Shown: piece after piece, positions 42,160 to 51,395 of the stretch
Layout: the number at the start of each line of letters is the position of its first letter
How positions within the stretch are numbered: the stretch's first letter is position 1
Assembly: GCF_001618685.1 (NCBI RefSeq)
Contig: NZ_CP014342.1
Span: forward strand, 1,798,001-1,862,000
Direction: 5' to 3'
DNA length: 64,000 bases
Source of the DNA: Geobacillus subterraneus
Lineage (GTDB): Bacteria > Bacillota > Bacilli > Bacillales > Anoxybacillaceae
The notes under the pieces: generated by a model
The model's database searches: none
What the model was told of the DNA's origin: nothing
The model's input: only the letters and a program-made list of their open reading frames with translations
Position numbers and translations under genes: made by a program

Positions 42160-43140
42160 TTAAGCGGAGAACAAGGCGGCCGGATTGCGGACAAACATTT
42201 GCTCCAGCTCTTTGTCGCCAATCCCTTCGTTTTTCAACGCCGGGAGGATGTTCACAAACAAATGCTCAACATGCCAGTTGTTCATCATTTCGGCAAACGG
42301 CTCCGGCAGCGTGAACGAGCGGCCAAGCCAAAGGCTGACCGTATCATGGGAAAGCATGATCCGATCGGCATATCCGTCACGAAGAAGGACAAGCAGCGTG
42401 CGAACCCGTTCGTCATCAGCCGGCGCGCCGACCATCCCTTGAATGCCGAAGCGGTCAAAAGCGATATAGACGCCGTAAGCTAGCGTTCGGCGGTGGTAAT
42501 CTGGGTCGGTGTTGCCGCACATATGGCCGATGACGATTTTTTTCGGATCGGCGCCATGCTCAAGCAAATAGGCAGCTTGCTCCGGCCCCATCGTTCCTTC
42601 TTGCGTGTGAGTGATGATGACCGCGCCCGTTTCTTTTTGCGCGCGGGCGGCGGCGCGGAAAAACAGCTTCTCGTACTCGGTGATGCGCCCTTTGCTTGAG
42701 GCAAGTTTAATGACGCCGGCTTTGACCCCCGTGCCGGCGATGCCTTCGGTCAATTCGGCCATAAACATATCATAAATGTCGTCCTCGGCGGTCCCAAGCA
42801 GCCGGCGGAATTGGAAATACGGCGGCGCCCCTTCCCCTTCATAGTAATAGCCGGTGGCGCAAATGATGTTCAGCCCGGTTTCTTCAGCGACGCGCCGCAA
42901 AAACGCCGGATTGCGCCCGCAGTCATTCGGCGTCGGGTCAACGACCGTTTGGACGCCGTGCCGTTTCATTTTCTCCGCCGCTTCGATCGCCACGCGAAGC
43001 GCTTCGTCTTCGCGGAACGGACCGTGTGTCACATCTCCTTGAAACCCCGGATAGCCGAAGAGGAAATGCTCATGGATGAGCGTTTTGCCAAGCTGATCCG
43101 CCGCTACTGGGCCAAGGACCGTCTCTACCATCGTTGCCAT
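42160..43140 (-). CDS. Phosphotriesterase-like lactonase
   Basis: Amidohydrolase of the PLL group, 326 aa, hydrolysing lactones including acyl-homoserine and gamma/delta-lactones, with weak organophosphatase side activity known in the family. All metal ligands are in register with the G. kaustophilus enzyme as I recall it: His23 and His25 in IHEHF, carboxylated Lys145, His178, His206 and Asp266. Tyr99 and Arg230, which mark lactonases, are also present. The ATG at 43140 shares its A with the ligase stop (TAATG), so the pair is coupled. The ligase upstream suggests that its true substrates are lactones of hydroxy fatty acids. Confidence 0.92.
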   Translation of the reverse strand: MATMVETVLGPVAADQLGKTLIHEHFLFGYPGFQGDVTHGPFREDEALRVAIEAAEKMKRHGVQTVVDPTPNDCGRNPAFLRRVAEETGLNIICATGYYYEGEGAPPYFQFRRLLGTAEDDIYDMFMAELTEGIAGTGVKAGVIKLASSKGRITEYEKLFFRAAARAQKETGAVIITHTQEGTMGPEQAAYLLEHGADPKKIVIGHMCGNTDPDYHRRTLAYGVYIAFDRFGIQGMVGAPADDERVRTLLVLLRDGYADRIMLSHDTVSLWLGRSFTLPEPFAEMMNNWHVEHLFVNILPALKNEGIGDKELEQMFVRNPAALFSA

Positions 43141-44822
43141 TAGGCGTTCGCCCCTTTCCCCGCTTTTTCATATTCTTCTTCTTGCAATTTTCGCCAAAGC
43201 AGCTTGCCGCTTGATGTCATCGGCAGTGACGGACGGAACTCGACGAGACGCGGATATTTGTACGCCGCCATTTGCGTTTTGGCCCACTCGATGATCTCTT
43301 CTTCCGTCACTTTACCGACATATTCGTCGTGAAGGACGATAAACGCTTTAACCGTTTCGCCGCGGCGCGGATCCGGCACGCCGACGACGCACGCCTGCTG
43401 GACGGCTGGGTGTTTGTACAGGAACGATTCGACCTCGGTCGGCCACACTTTATACCCGGAAGCATTGATCATCCGTTTGACGCGGTCGACGATGAAGAAA
43501 TAACCTTCCTCGTCCATCCGCCCGATGTCACCGGTGCGGAAAAACCGTTTTCCATCCAATTCAATGAACGCCTCTTCCGTTTCCTTTTCACGCCGGTAGT
43601 AGCCACGGAACACTTGCGGGCCATGGACAACGATTTCCCCGACTTCACCAACGCCAAGCTCCCGTCCGGTCGCCGGGTCGATGATGCGTGCGTCAACATC
43701 GAAGGCCGGCACGCCAAGGCATTGCAACTTCGGCCGATCCGGCGGATTGAAATGCGTCTGCGAAATCGTCTCCGACAATCCGTACCCCTCAAAATAGCGG
43801 ACGCCGGTGAGCTCAAACAATTTTTCCCCGACCGCTTCCGGCAGCGCCGCCCCGCCGCCGGAAATGCTTGAGAGCGAGGAAATGTCATACCGGCCAAGCG
43901 CCGGGTTGGCCAAAAAGTCGATCAACATCGTGCTAATGTTCACCCAATGGGTGCAGCGATACCGCTCGATGAGCCGCGCAGCGGCGTCCCGGTCCCAGCG
44001 CGTCATGAGCACGATCGCTGAGCCGGCAAAAATCGGCACATGCATGCTGTGCACCATCCCGGTGACGTGGAAAAACGGCAGCGTCGCCAAGGCGACAGAA
44101 TCGCTCGTCACATTGCCCCAATAATAGGCGCCGACCGTGTTGGCGTTCACCGTCCGGTGCGGGTGGATGCAGCCTTTTGGCACCCCAGTCGTCCCAGATG
44201 TGTACGGCAAGACAGCAATGTCATCAACATGGCCGTGATATGGAAGCGGCGGCAAGCCGGCATCAAGGCAATCGGCCCATAAGGAGAGACGCACATCCTT
44301 GGCCATCCGCCGCGGTGCTGCCACTTCCGCAGGCAAGGCAACCGGTGATTCATTGGACGCGTAATCGGAGTACGCGGCGACAATGACATGCTCAAGCGGC
44401 GTCCGGTCGAAAAGCGGAACGGCTTTGTCAAGCAGCTCCTGTCCAACAAGACCGACTTTCGTTTCACAATCGTTGACGTAAAAGGAAAGCTCTTCTGAGG
44501 TGTTCATCGGGTTGATCGGCACGACAATGGCTTCGGCGCGCAAAATGGCATAGTAGGAGATGATAAATTGCGGAGAATTTTGCATGTACAACAGGACGCG
44601 ATCGCCCGGCTTGACGGACAGCTTTTGCTGCAAGTAGCCGGCAAGCGCATTGACGTCATCGAGCAGCTGTTTGTACGAATACGCAGCCCCGTAGTAATAG
44701 ACCGCCGTTTTGTTCGGATAACGCTTTGCCGTCGTTTCCAAATGATCAACGAGCGTTGTTTCCGGAACGGTCAGCGTTTTCGACAGCCGCTTCGGCCAGT
44801 ATGGGTAGTGACGTGTATTCAT
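43140..44822 (-). CDS. Acyl-CoA synthetase (long-chain fatty acid-CoA ligase type)
   Basis: AMP-forming acyl-CoA ligase, 560 aa. The P-loop-like motif YTSGTTGVPKG is near residue 208, the adenylate motif YGLSE near 343, the hinge RTGDIGRMDEEGYFFIVDRVKRMI near 435-455, and the C-terminal lysine in SSGKLLWRKL near 540. All are intact, unlike the related pseudogene at 62.2-62.8 kb. Substrate not determined. Expressed from a strong promoter with a 16-bp palindrome just inside the transcript, and followed without a gap by the lactonase. Confidence 0.9.
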   Translation of the reverse strand: MNTRHYPYWPKRLSKTLTVPETTLVDHLETTAKRYPNKTAVYYYGAAYSYKQLLDDVNALAGYLQQKLSVKPGDRVLLYMQNSPQFIISYYAILRAEAIVVPINPMNTSEELSFYVNDCETKVGLVGQELLDKAVPLFDRTPLEHVIVAAYSDYASNESPVALPAEVAAPRRMAKDVRLSLWADCLDAGLPPLPYHGHVDDIAVLPYTSGTTGVPKGCIHPHRTVNANTVGAYYWGNVTSDSVALATLPFFHVTGMVHSMHVPIFAGSAIVLMTRWDRDAAARLIERYRCTHWVNISTMLIDFLANPALGRYDISSLSSISGGGAALPEAVGEKLFELTGVRYFEGYGLSETISQTHFNPPDRPKLQCLGVPAFDVDARIIDPATGRELGVGEVGEIVVHGPQVFRGYYRREKETEEAFIELDGKRFFRTGDIGRMDEEGYFFIVDRVKRMINASGYKVWPTEVESFLYKHPAVQQACVVGVPDPRRGETVKAFIVLHDEYVGKVTEEEIIEWAKTQMAAYKYPRLVEFRPSLPMTSSGKLLWRKLQEEEYEKAGKGANA

Positions 44823-44925
44823 GAAACTCCCTCCTTTTTCAAACGATGCCGCAACGCAGCAACCTCCACTCCAGGAAAGCGGTTACAATACTATCGACAT
44901 GCCCAAGCTCCTCGGTCATGACGCT

Positions 44926-44941
44926 TACTAACCGGTTAGTA
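44926..44941. promoter_or_regulatory. 16-bp perfect palindrome, likely operator
   Basis: TACTAACCGGTTAGTA lies about 10 bp after the predicted transcript start of the ligase-lactonase operon. TetR-family operators have this form. No regulator gene is adjacent. Confidence 0.65.
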
Positions 44942-44958
44942 TGTACCCCATCTCTTTT

Positions 44959-44987
44959 ATTGTACATAAAATTGCACTGAATATCAA
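44959..44987 (-). promoter_or_regulatory. Sigma-A promoter of the ligase-lactonase operon
   Basis: TTGATA at 44982-44987 and TACAAT at 44959-44964, spacer 17 bp, minus strand. Confidence 0.8.
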
Positions 44988-45012
44988 TAACATTCAGACA
45001 AATAGAGGCAAA

Positions 45013-45039
45013 AGAGGCGCCGCCTACAATAGGCGGCGC
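45013..45039 (-). terminator. Terminator of the HAD hydrolase gene
   Basis: A 10-bp stem GCGCCGCCTA with its complement and a three-base loop, overlapping the stop codon. The T run after it is short (CTCTTTTG), so strength is doubtful. Confidence 0.6.
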
Positions 45040-45860
45040 AGCACCGGCACGCACGCGGATGTTGAAGCGACGATGACATCGGCATCATCCGGCTTCGCCA
45101 AACCGTACGCGTCAATCAACATCGTCTGACAGCCGAGCTGGCGGGCGGGAAGAATATCGTTTCCGACATTGTCGCCGACGCACAGCATTTGCTTGTACTC
45201 AACCCCAAAGCGCGCCCGAATCGCTTCCAAATGGGCAACCGTTTTAACCGGCTTAGCGGCTTGGAAAATTTTATAATGGAATACATCCGCCAGCCCCAGC
45301 TTTCGCAAAATCGCTTCACTGTCCGGTTCCGGGCTGTTTGTCATCAACACAAGCGCCGTTTTCTCGCGCAGCTCGGCGAGCGTCTCGGCAAACCCCGGAG
45401 CCCCCTTCATAGTAAACTCCGGCCCCATCATCCATTCGCGCGTTTCTAAAAATGCGGCATATGTATCCTCGTTCGTCAATCCGTAATGGCGGCCAATCGA
45501 ACTTGGCACCCACCAAAGATCGCCGATGCTGAAAAACCGATCCAAGTCGATCGTGACCGCCCCGGGATAGAGCGCTTCGGCAGCGCGGGCCTCCAGCTGT
45601 TCGCCGCTCCAGCGGCGCGCCTCGCGAACTGCTCCTTTCTCAAGCTGTAAAATCAAATCTTCTTTCGTATCATACACACTGCCAATGCGAAGCGGGTGGC
45701 GTCCGGCAAGCACCGCCCGGTAATCGTTCCAAAAAGGCGGTCGCTCCGTTTCCTGAAGCCGTTTCGCCACTTGTTCGGCGTAATAGTCGAAATGCTCTGT
45801 TTCCTCGTACAACGTTCCATCGAGATCAAACACGATGACCTTAATAGTTGCCTCGTCCAT
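45024..45860 (-). CDS. HAD-superfamily hydrolase
   Basis: Phosphatase-like HAD protein, 278 aa. Motif I is VFDLDGTLYEE near residue 10, motif II MTNSPE near 175, motif III lysine in AAKPVKTV near 203 and motif IV CVGDNVGNDI near 227. A helical cap of about 110 residues is inserted after motif I, the C1 type. Substrate unknown. Start at 45860 with AAAGGAG somewhat far upstream (about 12 bases). Single gene between the ligase promoter and the oxoprolinase operon. Confidence 0.87.
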   Translation of the reverse strand: MDEATIKVIVFDLDGTLYEETEHFDYYAEQVAKRLQETERPPFWNDYRAVLAGRHPLRIGSVYDTKEDLILQLEKGAVREARRWSGEQLEARAAEALYPGAVTIDLDRFFSIGDLWWVPSSIGRHYGLTNEDTYAAFLETREWMMGPEFTMKGAPGFAETLAELREKTALVLMTNSPEPDSEAILRKLGLADVFHYKIFQAAKPVKTVAHLEAIRARFGVEYKQMLCVGDNVGNDILPARQLGCQTMLIDAYGLAKPDDADVIVASTSACVPVLRRLL

Positions 45861-46014
45861 TGTTCGGTTTGTCTCCTTTCCCCACCGCTATGGCCTTGGT
45901 GCACTGGGCCATAAAGACCGCAATGCCGCTTCCGTGAACCCGTTTCTATATTACAAAAGGACGGCGGAGAAATGCAAATGTTGGAAACGGACAAAAGGCA
46001 TCACAGTTTTCATT

Positions 46015-47208
46015 TCATTGAAACAGCTGCGGCAGCTGCTGTGCGGCTGTATACACGCCCATATATGCCATCAAGGCGACGACAATAGCGCCAAACGCGG
46101 TGAGCCAAAGCGGATGGCGATAGTCGCCGACGATGTCCCGCCTATAGGCGGCGACAAGCATCACCCCAAGCGACAGCGGGAGAATGAGCCCGTTTAGCGT
46201 TCCGGCTAAAATTAACGTTTTCACCGGGCGGCCGATCGAGATAAACACGACCGTTGAGATGAAGATAAACAACACAATGATCCAGCGATGGAACCGGTCC
46301 AAAACAGGATGGAACGTGCGGATGAACGACACCGATGTGTAGGCCGAGCCGACCACCGACGTAATGGCGGCCGCCCACATAACGATGCCGAACAGGCGGT
46401 AGCCGATTTCGCCAGCGGCGAGCCGGAACACCGAAGCTGGCGGATTGGTTTGGTCAAGTGTCAATCCTTGGGCAACGACGCCGAACGCGGCCAAAAACAG
46501 CAAAATGCGCATGAGCGAGGCGACACCGATCGCCGAAACCGCACTTTTCGTCACTTCCGTCAAACTGTCTTTCCCTTTGATGCCGGCATCAAGCAGCCGA
46601 TGACCGCCGGCAAACGTAATATACCCGCCGACTGTTCCACCAACGAGCGTCACAATGGCCAAAAAGTCGATTTTTTCGGGAACGACCGCCCGAACGGCCG
46701 CCTCACCAAGCGGCGGCTTGGCTGTAAACACAACATAGAGCGTCAGCGCGATCATGACAAGCCCAAGCAGTTGGGCAAAACGGTCCATCGCCTTGCCGGC
46801 TTCGCGGATGAGAAAAATGGCGATGGCGATGATGGCGCTCACGATCGCCCCGGTCTTTGGAGACATGCCGAACAGCACGTTGAACCCAAGCCCGGCACCG
46901 CCAATGTTGCCAATGTTAAAGGCAAGCCCGCCAAGGAGCACAAACGCCGCCAACACATAGCCGAGACCGGGCAGCACGGCGTTGGCGATATCTTGCGCCC
47001 GCCGCTCGGAAACGGCGATAATGCGCCAAATGTTCGCTTGGGCGCCGATATCAAGCAAAATGGAAAGCAAAATGACAAACCCGAAGCTAGCCGCCAGTTG
47101 AGCGGTAAATACGGTCGTTTGCGTCAAAAATCCCGGGCCGATGGCGGATGTGGCCATTAAAAAGACAGCCCCAATGAGTACGCTTAATCTGCCTTCTTTC
47201 CTGTTCAT
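46015..47208 (-). CDS. ycsG: NRAMP-related transporter YcsG
   Basis: Polytopic membrane protein of 397 aa with about eleven helices, homologous to YcsG of the B. subtilis ycsFG-kip locus. It has the NRAMP fold look, but the metal motif DPGN of helix 1 is GPGF here ([11 protein letters not shown]), and helix 6 has [10 protein letters not shown] in place of a methionine-proline-histidine metal site. It is therefore unlikely to carry divalent metals. As the last gene of the 5-oxoprolinase operon, overlapping pxpA by four bases, it most likely imports 5-oxoproline or a related acid. Confidence 0.85.
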   Translation of the reverse strand: MNRKEGRLSVLIGAVFLMATSAIGPGFLTQTTVFTAQLAASFGFVILLSILLDIGAQANIWRIIAVSERRAQDIANAVLPGLGYVLAAFVLLGGLAFNIGNIGGAGLGFNVLFGMSPKTGAIVSAIIAIAIFLIREAGKAMDRFAQLLGLVMIALTLYVVFTAKPPLGEAAVRAVVPEKIDFLAIVTLVGGTVGGYITFAGGHRLLDAGIKGKDSLTEVTKSAVSAIGVASLMRILLFLAAFGVVAQGLTLDQTNPPASVFRLAAGEIGYRLFGIVMWAAAITSVVGSAYTSVSFIRTFHPVLDRFHRWIIVLFIFISTVVFISIGRPVKTLILAGTLNGLILPLSLGVMLVAAYRRDIVGDYRHPLWLTAFGAIVVALMAYMGVYTAAQQLPQLFQ

Positions 47209-47975
47209 CGTCTCTCCTCCTGCCGCATCGCCTCAATGGCGACGCCTTCCTTTTGCAGCGTTTCACGCAGCCGTTTGGCAAACCGCACCGCCTGCTCATT
47301 GTCGCCGTGCAGGCAGACAGTGTCGGCTTCAATCGACACGTCTGTCCCTTGCACCGAGCGGACGCGCCGGTCACGGATCATCGTGAGCACTTGCTTGACC
47401 GCTTCGTCTTCATCGGCAATGACAGCCTGCGGGTCGCTCCTTGGTGTGAGCGAACCGTCTGCCTGGTAGGTGCGATCAGCGAACACTTCACTCGCCGTCC
47501 GCAAGCCGTATGCTTGTCCGGCGCGGATGAGCTCGCTGCCTGCCAAGCCGTATAAGACGAGCGATGGGTCCACATCATACACCGCTTTGACGATCGCTTC
47601 TGAAAGCGCTGTATCTTTCGCCGCCATATTGTACAGGGCGCCGTGCGGCTTCACGTGCGTCATCACGCCGCCTTCCGCCTTGACGAACGCCGATAGCGCG
47701 CCGATTTGGTACACGACGTACGCATACACTTCCTCCGGCGAAACGGCCATCATCCGCCGCCCGAAACCAAGCAAATCGGGAAATCCCGGATGAGCGCCGA
47801 TGGCGACGCCGTGCCGGATGGCGAGCTGCACCGTTTGCCGCATGACGAGCGGGTCGCCGGCATGAAACCCGCAGGCAATATTGACGGAAGTGACATACGA
47901 CAAGATCTCTTCCTGCCCAATCCGGTACACGCCAAAACTTTCACCAAAATCACAGTTCAAATCAATCGTTTTCAC
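47205..47975 (-). CDS. pxpA: 5-oxoprolinase subunit A (LamB/YcsF family)
   Basis: PxpA, 256 aa, one of three subunits of the ATP-dependent prokaryotic 5-oxoprolinase, which opens pyroglutamate to glutamate. Diagnostic sequence: [13 protein letters not shown] at the N-terminus, [14 protein letters not shown] near residue 30, [15 protein letters not shown] near 58, and [11 protein letters not shown] near 105. GTG at 47975 is preferred over the longer frame because GGGGAG lies just upstream and the protein then begins as other family members do. Overlaps pxpC by 14 bp. Confidence 0.94.
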   Translation of the reverse strand: MKTIDLNCDFGESFGVYRIGQEEILSYVTSVNIACGFHAGDPLVMRQTVQLAIRHGVAIGAHPGFPDLLGFGRRMMAVSPEEVYAYVVYQIGALSAFVKAEGGVMTHVKPHGALYNMAAKDTALSEAIVKAVYDVDPSLVLYGLAGSELIRAGQAYGLRTASEVFADRTYQADGSLTPRSDPQAVIADEDEAVKQVLTMIRDRRVRSVQGTDVSIEADTVCLHGDNEQAVRFAKRLRETLQKEGVAIEAMRQEERR

Positions 47976-48942
47976 TATTCTCCCCCCATTGGCGGCGAAT
48001 GGTCGCGACCCATCGGCCGAGCCGCTGCTGTTGTTCGATATAAAGCCGCGCCGCTTCTTCCGGCGCAATCGGCTGAAACTGAACGCAATCACCCGGTCGC
48101 GCCTGTGCCAATACAGGCAGATCGGCTGCCGCCACTTGGGCGATGCGCGGATAGCCGCCCGTTGTCTGGCTGTCGGCCATCAACACGATCGGCTGGCCGG
48201 ATGCGGGGACTTGCACCGTGCCGAACACAACCGCTTCCGACACCATCTCCCGCTCACGCCCAAGCGCCAGTGCCGGACCAAAAAGCCGGTAGCCAATCCG
48301 GTCAGACTGCGGTGTCACCTCGTAACGAGCGGCGAAAAACTGGCGGCGGCTTTCCGGCGTAAACTCGCCATACTCCGGGCCGGGGACAGCGCGCACCGTT
48401 TTCGTTTTTCCGCCAATATATCGGCTGGCTGAACGGGCCAGCCCCCAGCGAAGCGGCTTGGCAACACGGTGCCGGCATGCAGCGCCCGTCGGCAGCACAT
48501 CCCCTGGCTGGAGCGGGCGGCCTGATAAGCCGCCGAGCCGTGCGGGGACGTATGTCGAGCGGCTGCCCATGACAGGCGGAACAGCGATGCCGCCTGCCAC
48601 CGCGATATACGCGCGCCACCCCGCCCGGCACACGCCGATCTTTAGGACGTCCCCCGGCCGAACGATTGCCGGTTTCCAAAGCGGAAGCGGCCGGCCATTG
48701 AGCGTGCACGGGAAATCACCGCCACATACAGCGATGACCGTCTCAACGTGAAAGCGAAGGGTCGGGCCGGCCATCGTCGCTTCGAGCACCGCTTCATCCC
48801 CCTCATTGCCAACAAGCGCGTTGGCGAGGCGGTACGCCCAAGCGTCCATCGCTCCGCCGACCGGAACGCCGGCATGTCGGTAGCCGCTGCGCCCGCCATC
48901 TTGGACCGTTGTAAAAAATCCGCCATCCATCACATCAATCAT
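47962..48942 (-). CDS. pxpC: 5-oxoprolinase subunit C (KipA family)
   Basis: PxpC, 326 aa, biotin-dependent carboxylase-like fold; in B. subtilis KipA counteracts the KinA inhibitor KipI. Landmarks: [23 protein letters not shown] at the N-terminus, VCGGDF near residue 72, VPGPEYGEF near 185 and [11 protein letters not shown] near 213, then [18 protein letters not shown] near 275. The ATG at 48942 follows GAGAGGAAC and overlaps the pxpB stop by four bases. Full length. Confidence 0.94.
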   Translation of the reverse strand: MIDVMDGGFFTTVQDGGRSGYRHAGVPVGGAMDAWAYRLANALVGNEGDEAVLEATMAGPTLRFHVETVIAVCGGDFPCTLNGRPLPLWKPAIVRPGDVLKIGVCRAGWRAYIAVAGGIAVPPVMGSRSTYVPARLGGLSGRPLQPGDVLPTGAACRHRVAKPLRWGLARSASRYIGGKTKTVRAVPGPEYGEFTPESRRQFFAARYEVTPQSDRIGYRLFGPALALGREREMVSEAVVFGTVQVPASGQPIVLMADSQTTGGYPRIAQVAAADLPVLAQARPGDCVQFQPIAPEEAARLYIEQQQRLGRWVATIRRQWGENSEND

Positions 48943-49625
48943 GTTCCTCTCTCCAAACGTGCAAATTCCTCGACACCAATCGGCTGAAACTGGACGATGT
49001 CACCGGCTGAAAGCAGGCTTGGCTCCTCCCGGTGCGGGTCAAACAGCTTTAGCGGCGTCCGGCCGATCAACTGCCAGCCCCCTGGCGTCGCGAGCGGATA
49101 GACGCCCGTCTGTCCGCCGGCAATGCCGACCGAACCGGCGGGCACCGTTGTGCGCGGCACCGTCCGCCTCGGCGTCGCCAAACGCGACGACAAGCCTCCT
49201 AAATAGGCAAACCCCGGAGAAAAACCGATCATATAGACGCGGTAGCGTCCCGCAGAATGAAGCGCTGCCACTTCGTCCTCTGTCATCCCATGAAAGCGGG
49301 CGACATCCGCCAAATCCGGGCCGAACTCGCCGCCGTAACAGACGGGAATGACGATGGTTCGCGTCAGACGGCAGGCGTCCTGTCCGGACGATCTGATATT
49401 CTCGCGCAGCCAGGCGCATACGTCGGCATAATTCCCCGCCACTAACGGATCGTAATAGACAGTGAGCGATGAAAACGCCGGCACGATTTCCATGATGCCT
49501 TCTTTTTGCGCGGCCTGAAGCCGGACCGCTGTTTGGTGAACGATGTCGTTGACGGCTTCATCAATGCAACTGGCAAACCGGACGGTTACCGCATATTCGC
49601 ATAATGGAACCAACGTGTACTCCAT
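48939..49625 (-). CDS. pxpB: 5-oxoprolinase subunit B (KipI family)
   Basis: PxpB, 228 aa, cyclophilin-like KipI protein. Landmarks: GDxAV-like N-terminus (PLCEYAVTVRFA), GFSPGFAYLGGLSSRLATPRR near residue 135 (core PGFAYLGG), PAGSVGIAGGQTGVYPLATPGGW near 165. In B. subtilis KipI also blocks the sporulation kinase KinA. The ATG at 49625 is chosen because AAGGG is six bases upstream; an ATG at 49631 touches that site. Follows the IclR gene with essentially no gap. Confidence 0.93.
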   Translation of the reverse strand: MEYTLVPLCEYAVTVRFASCIDEAVNDIVHQTAVRLQAAQKEGIMEIVPAFSSLTVYYDPLVAGNYADVCAWLRENIRSSGQDACRLTRTIVIPVCYGGEFGPDLADVARFHGMTEDEVAALHSAGRYRVYMIGFSPGFAYLGGLSSRLATPRRTVPRTTVPAGSVGIAGGQTGVYPLATPGGWQLIGRTPLKLFDPHREEPSLLSAGDIVQFQPIGVEEFARLERGT

Positions 49626-49627
49626 TG

Positions 49628-50377
49628 TCATCCCTTCCCTTGAAAGCCGAGCTCGCGCGAGATGTCCATCGCCGCCTGTTTCAATCGCGGAACAATGCGC
49701 GCTACATCGTCCGGCGAAAAACGCTGCTCCGGACCGGCGACGCTCAACCCGGCGACTGCCGCCCCTTCATGGTTGAAAATGGGCACGGCAACAGCGGCAG
49801 AATAGTTTTCTAGCTCGGAATAGCTGACCGTATAGCCGCGGTTTCGGCCTTCCTCTAGCAATCGGCGCAGCACTTGCTTGTCCGTCACTGTACATTTAGC
49901 GATTTTTACTAACTCCACTTGTTCGACATATCGTTCCCGGTCAGCTTCAGCCATAAACGCGAGCAAGACGCGCGGGCACGCCCCGGCGTACAGCGGCGCG
50001 CGCCGCCCGACTTTCGTATAGACGCGCACCGGTTCGGACGTCTCGACTTTTTCAATATATAGCGCTTCATCGCCATCGCGGACGACGAGATTGACCGCCT
50101 CCTTCGTCTCCTCTTTCAGCCGCTCCATGACCGGCAGCGCCACCCGGCGAAGATCGAGCCGCTCAGCGACGAGCATTCCAAATGTCAACAGCGACAAGCC
50201 GAGTTCATAATGATCTCCTTGTTTTTGCAAAAAGCCAAGCGCTACGAGCGACTGCGCCATCCGGTACACCGATGTTTTCGGCATCCGAAGACGCGCGACC
50301 ATTTCGGGCAACGTCAACCGCTCACAATCGAGAAACAAATCAAGCAGTTCTTTTGTTTTCAAAACCGTTTTGTTCAT
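49628..50377 (-). CDS. IclR-family regulator of the 5-oxoprolinase operon (KipR-like)
   Basis: IclR-type regulator, 249 aa. The winged helix is LLDLFLDCERLTLPEMVARLRMPKTSVYRMAQSL (helix core MPKTSVYRM), and the effector domain has YTKVGRRAPLYAGACPRVLLA near residue 120 and SAAVAVPIFNHEGAAVAGLSVAGP near 200. It corresponds to kipR in the B. subtilis kip locus. Here it heads the operon instead of trailing it. The ATG at 50377 is backed by GAGGAG at a short 3-base spacing, and a 15-bp palindrome lies 12 bp upstream, so it likely controls its own operon. Confidence 0.88.
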   Translation of the reverse strand: MNKTVLKTKELLDLFLDCERLTLPEMVARLRMPKTSVYRMAQSLVALGFLQKQGDHYELGLSLLTFGMLVAERLDLRRVALPVMERLKEETKEAVNLVVRDGDEALYIEKVETSEPVRVYTKVGRRAPLYAGACPRVLLAFMAEADRERYVEQVELVKIAKCTVTDKQVLRRLLEEGRNRGYTVSYSELENYSAAVAVPIFNHEGAAVAGLSVAGPEQRFSPDDVARIVPRLKQAAMDISRELGFQGKG

Positions 50378-50389
50378 GGTCTCCTCTTG

Positions 50390-50424
50390 TTCCGAATATC
50401 GGAATAATAGTTCCGAAATATGAA
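50390..50424. promoter_or_regulatory. Palindromic operator of the 5-oxoprolinase operon
   Basis: TTCCGAATATCGGAA at 50390-50404 is a perfect 15-bp inverted repeat. An extra TTCCGA half-site starts at 50411, exactly 21 bp (two helical turns) from the first arm. Confidence 0.65.
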
Positions 50425-50452
50425 TTATATTGCTATTATAATGAAAAGTCGA
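50424..50452 (-). promoter_or_regulatory. Sigma-A promoter of the 5-oxoprolinase operon
   Basis: Consensus TATAAT at 50424-50429 with TCGACT at 50447-50452 (17-bp spacer), minus strand. A second TATAAT lies nearby. Confidence 0.6.
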
Positions 50453-50465
50453 ACCATTTTCCACT

Positions 50466-50500
50466 AAAAAATCAACGGCGCCCATTCTGCAGACGCCGTT
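50466..50500 (-). terminator. Terminator of the GNAT gene
   Basis: AACGGCG pairs with CGCCGTT and is followed on the minus strand by six T residues. Confidence 0.75.
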
Positions 50501-50509
50501 TCGCCATAA

Positions 50510-50938
50510 TTATAACCGTTTTAAAAAGACATAACTCACTTTTTGGTATTCCATTTTTTCCTCGTAGAAACGATGGGCGTCAACGCGCTGCAAACCGGAT
50601 GACAGTGAAACAATCCCGTAACCATGCGCTTTTGCCCAATCATGCACATACGAAAGCAACGCTTTTCCATACCCTTTCGACCGCTCGCTTGAAGCGGTGA
50701 CGAAATCGCACACCCAAATAAAACGGCCGTTATAGAGGGTGATCATCGGCATGAACCCAACGACAGCGACCATCTTGTCCTGATCATATAATGCCACCAG
50801 CTTATACCCTTCTTTTTCTTTCGCTTCGCGCACAAGCGCAACATACGTTTCCTCATCCAAGTGAGTGCGCAGCTCGCGCATGATTGGAAAAGCGCTTCTC
50901 ACTTCCTCTTCGGTTTCAAGCCAAACGAATGGCGGCAC
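50510..50938 (-). CDS. GNAT-family N-acetyltransferase
   Basis: Acetyltransferase of 142 aa. The acetyl-CoA binding motif is SSERSKGYGKALLSYVHDWAKAHG (core GYGKALL) near residues 83-100, preceded by the beta strand IWVCDFVTAS. Substrate unknown. GTG at 50938 follows GGGGGGAG at a good distance. Single gene with its own terminator, upstream of but not joined to the 5-oxoprolinase operon. Confidence 0.87.
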   Translation of the reverse strand: MPPFVWLETEEEVRSAFPIMRELRTHLDEETYVALVREAKEKEGYKLVALYDQDKMVAVVGFMPMITLYNGRFIWVCDFVTASSERSKGYGKALLSYVHDWAKAHGYGIVSLSSGLQRVDAHRFYEEKMEYQKVSYVFLKRL

Positions 50939-51395
50939 GGCTTCTCCCCCCTTCCCGCTTTATGATACACCATTGTACCACATTGATCTGGAAATAGAAG
51001 GAAAATGTCCTCCATCCTCACGAAACGCCGTACACCCGTATAAACAGCGTCCCGTTTTTTGATCATAATCGCGAAGCGGAAAGGGGAAGCAAAAATGAGG
51101 ACAAAGGCAAGCGGAACAAGCAGGCAGCTCCATGCCGCCCGAACTCGAGCGCGCCGATGCCATGCTCCGCCGCTTATACGAAACGGAACAGTCGCTTCGC
51201 TTATAGCGTTGTTGTCTGATGCAAGCCGCTCCTGTCAGCGGACTATAAGGGAACATAGAGAAGTTGGCGACCGAACCATCGAATCGCCCGTTTCCTCCAA
51301 AAAACGTGTGCCAAAAGCGGAAAATGCCAGCCAGCTCGCTATGACTGGCTGGATCTTTTTATCCCCCAGACCCCTTCTTTCCATCGGCGGGCTGA
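50939..51395. other. 457-bp gap without a recognised gene
   Basis: Nothing convincing except the terminator at 51327-51352. A 24-codon plus-strand frame beginning MPPELERADAMLRRLYE near 51133 looks protein-like but has no ribosome site. Confidence 0.5.
51327..51352 (-). terminator. Terminator downstream of the NAD(P)HX repair gene
   Basis: CCAGCCAG and CTGGCTGG around a ten-base loop. T residues follow on both strands (TTTT on the minus, TTTTT on the plus side), so it may be bidirectional. Confidence 0.65.

Noticed and set aside
51117-51210. Short plus-strand frame with MPPELERADAMLRRLYE
   Set aside because: No ribosome site, 24 codons, no known family; kept only as a note in the gap entry.
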